NCBI GenBank assembly: GCA_036501085.1
Contig: DASYAZ010000004.1
Location: 1 to 32,116 of the forward strand
Source of the DNA: GCA-003244245 sp036501085
GTDB lineage: Bacteria; Actinomycetota; Actinomycetes; Mycobacteriales; Pseudonocardiaceae
DNA: 32,116 nt
Reading direction: 5' to 3'
The notes under the pieces are model-generated. The model was not told the DNA's origin and ran no database searches. It saw nothing but the letters and a program-made list of their open reading frames with translations. Numbering within the stretch: position 1 is the stretch's first letter; each line of letters starts with the position of its first letter. Shown piece by piece: positions 31,162-32,116 of the stretch. A program made the translations under genes and the position numbers.

Positions 31162-32116
31162 ATGAGCCTCCGGCCAGACTCGACCGCGCTCCCTCGCAGA
31201 CTTCGCGAGCTGCGGAAGCAATGCTGGCCGGACCGGCCGCTGACCCAGCAGGAACTGGCTGACGCCTTCGGCGTGGTGCTGTCCAACATCTCGTCCTGGG
31301 AGAGCCGCACCACTCGGAAGGTTCCCCCGCCTTCACGGCTTGCTCAATACGCACGGTTCTTTGCCACCAGGCGCTCGCTGGAACCGGCTATCCGTCTGCT
31401 TCCCGATGACGAGCTCAACGATGCGGAGCGAGCTGAACGGGATCGTCTCGCCGCGGAGTTGGAGCAGCTGCGAGGGGCCGCGCTCGGTATCACGACCGGC
31501 AATCAGGGTGAACGGTCGCGATCGCTCTGGCGTTTTCCTGACGCCGGACCCGTCCGGATCATCTGCGGTCCCAACGCGCAACCGCCGACATTCGCTTCGG
31601 CTGAGTACCACAACTACGTGCAACTCAGCAGCTATGCAGATCTCGATGCGCTGGTCGAGCTGCACGGGCACGTTCGACGTGAGAACCCGGAATCTGATGT
31701 TCAGTATGAGTTGGCGAGCCGGCTGGAGGACGATGATCTCCCCGCACATCTCGTTCTGCTGGGAAGCGCCTGGATCAACAGCGCCACGAAGAGAATCGCC
31801 AGTCTCGTCAATCTCCCCGTACGCCAAATCGATGATCCGCAGCTCAAGACCGGGGAGATATTCGAGACTGCCGGTGAAAAACCGCAGTATTTTCGCCCAC
31901 GATTTGTAGATGGCGATCCGGAGAAAGCGGTCATCGAAGATGTGGGGATGTTCTTTCGCGCGCCGAACCCGAATAATGTGGCACGCACCTTGACTATCTG
32001 TAGCGGGGTTTTCACGCGCGGCGTTTACGGTGCGGTTCGCTTCCTCACTGACGGCGTCATGCGAGAAGAAAATCACTGGCAGCTGGCAGCTATATTCGGG
32101 GACGCGAATTCTTTCG
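31162..32116 (+). CDS. XRE-type HTH protein with large uncharacterised C-terminal domain (partial)
   Basis: The gene runs off the window after 318 codons. ATG 31162 follows GAGGTGAT. Residues about 10-75 are an XRE-like helix-turn-helix (LTQQELADAFGVVLSNISSW, ESRTTRKVPPPSRLAQYARF), followed by a helical linker. From about residue 130 an alpha/beta domain begins with PVRIICGPN, then YVQLSSYADLDALVELHGHV, HLVLLGSAWINSATKRIASL, IEDVGMFFRAPNPNNVARTL and CSGVFTRGVYGAVRFLTD. The repeated beta-strand/Gly-loop pattern (ICGPN, LLGS, TICSGV) suggests nucleotide or small-ligand binding. I recall this domain only from unannotated actinobacterial HTH proteins and know no function. DNA binding plus a sensor or enzyme domain is inferred. 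Confidence 0.8.
   Translation, partial: MSLRPDSTALPRRLRELRKQCWPDRPLTQQELADAFGVVLSNISSWESRTTRKVPPPSRLAQYARFFATRRSLEPAIRLLPDDELNDAERAERDRLAAELEQLRGAALGITTGNQGERSRSLWRFPDAGPVRIICGPNAQPPTFASAEYHNYVQLSSYADLDALVELHGHVRRENPESDVQYELASRLEDDDLPAHLVLLGSAWINSATKRIASLVNLPVRQIDDPQLKTGEIFETAGEKPQYFRPRFVDGDPEKAVIEDVGMFFRAPNPNNVARTLTICSGVFTRGVYGAVRFLTDGVMREENHWQLAAIFGDANSF

Noticed and set aside
30920..31165. 81-residue ORF before the HTH gene
   Set aside because: The sequence is unstructured and it runs through the palindrome; only the end of the frame is interesting as a coupled overlap.
1..32116. CRISPR array, insertion sequence, integrase or phage genes
   Set aside because: No regularly spaced repeats, transposase or recombinase motifs, or flanking target duplications were seen anywhere in the window.

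Overview
This is a GC-rich actinobacterial chromosome segment, most likely from Pseudonocardiales or a close relative. The evidence is frequent GTG/TTG starts, a Wag31-type DivIVA protein, a free-standing LigD-type primase-polymerase, an RGCVC-family peptide, a DUF2231-Rieske protein and an FxLD-type peptide methyltransferase. I see no tRNA, rRNA, insertion sequence, phage gene or CRISPR array. It looks like ordinary chromosome with several decaying genes and several self-contained regulatory units.

Left part (1-8.9 kb): a small membrane ORF and a poor stretch; a secreted lipoprotein with the Cu/Zn-SOD fold signature but most metal ligands missing; a cytochrome P450 and an ABC1/UbiB-type kinase in a GTGA-overlapping operon, divergent from a TetR regulator whose likely leaderless promoter is covered by an 18-bp palindrome; an F420-type PPOX oxidoreductase; a DivIVA/Wag31 paralogue; a small zinc-ribbon protein; a DEAD-box RNA helicase with an 11-bp hairpin in its leader; and another small CxxC protein.

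Middle (8.9-20.6 kb): a two-gene glycan operon (glycosyltransferase and glycogen-debranching-type glucosidase) that is broken by frameshifts and an internal deletion; an acyl-CoA delta-9-type desaturase with a hairpin beside its ribosome binding site, overlapping an RGCVC-family gene; a Rieske/DUF2231 protein divergent from a cysteine-rich winged-helix regulator; an ArsC-like protein and an exported protein; an unusual pair of a duplicated 2TM DUF4231/SLATT-like protein overlapping a LigD-type primase-polymerase; a conserved hypothetical protein; and an APC permease with a structured leader.

Right part (20.6-32.1 kb): a frameshifted gene of unknown function; a DHA2-type MFS exporter and its TetR regulator, separated by a palindrome with 23-bp perfect arms; a transporter remnant; an orphan FxLD-type methyltransferase with a displaced C terminus; an ArsR regulator and a STAS protein; a CotA/phenoxazinone-synthase-like multicopper oxidase; an alpha/beta hydrolase behind a possible iron box; an isolated 84-residue glycine-rich peptide gene with RiPP-precursor-like architecture, a strong ribosome binding site and its own terminator; a GNAT acetyltransferase; and, running off the end, an XRE-type HTH protein with a large uncharacterised C-terminal domain, preceded by a possible coupled micro-ORF and a four-pentamer inverted repeat.

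The best leads for something undescribed are the 29.8-30.2 kb peptide locus, the 30.95-32.1 kb HTH-sensor locus and the DUF4231-PolD pair at 16.5-18.4 kb.
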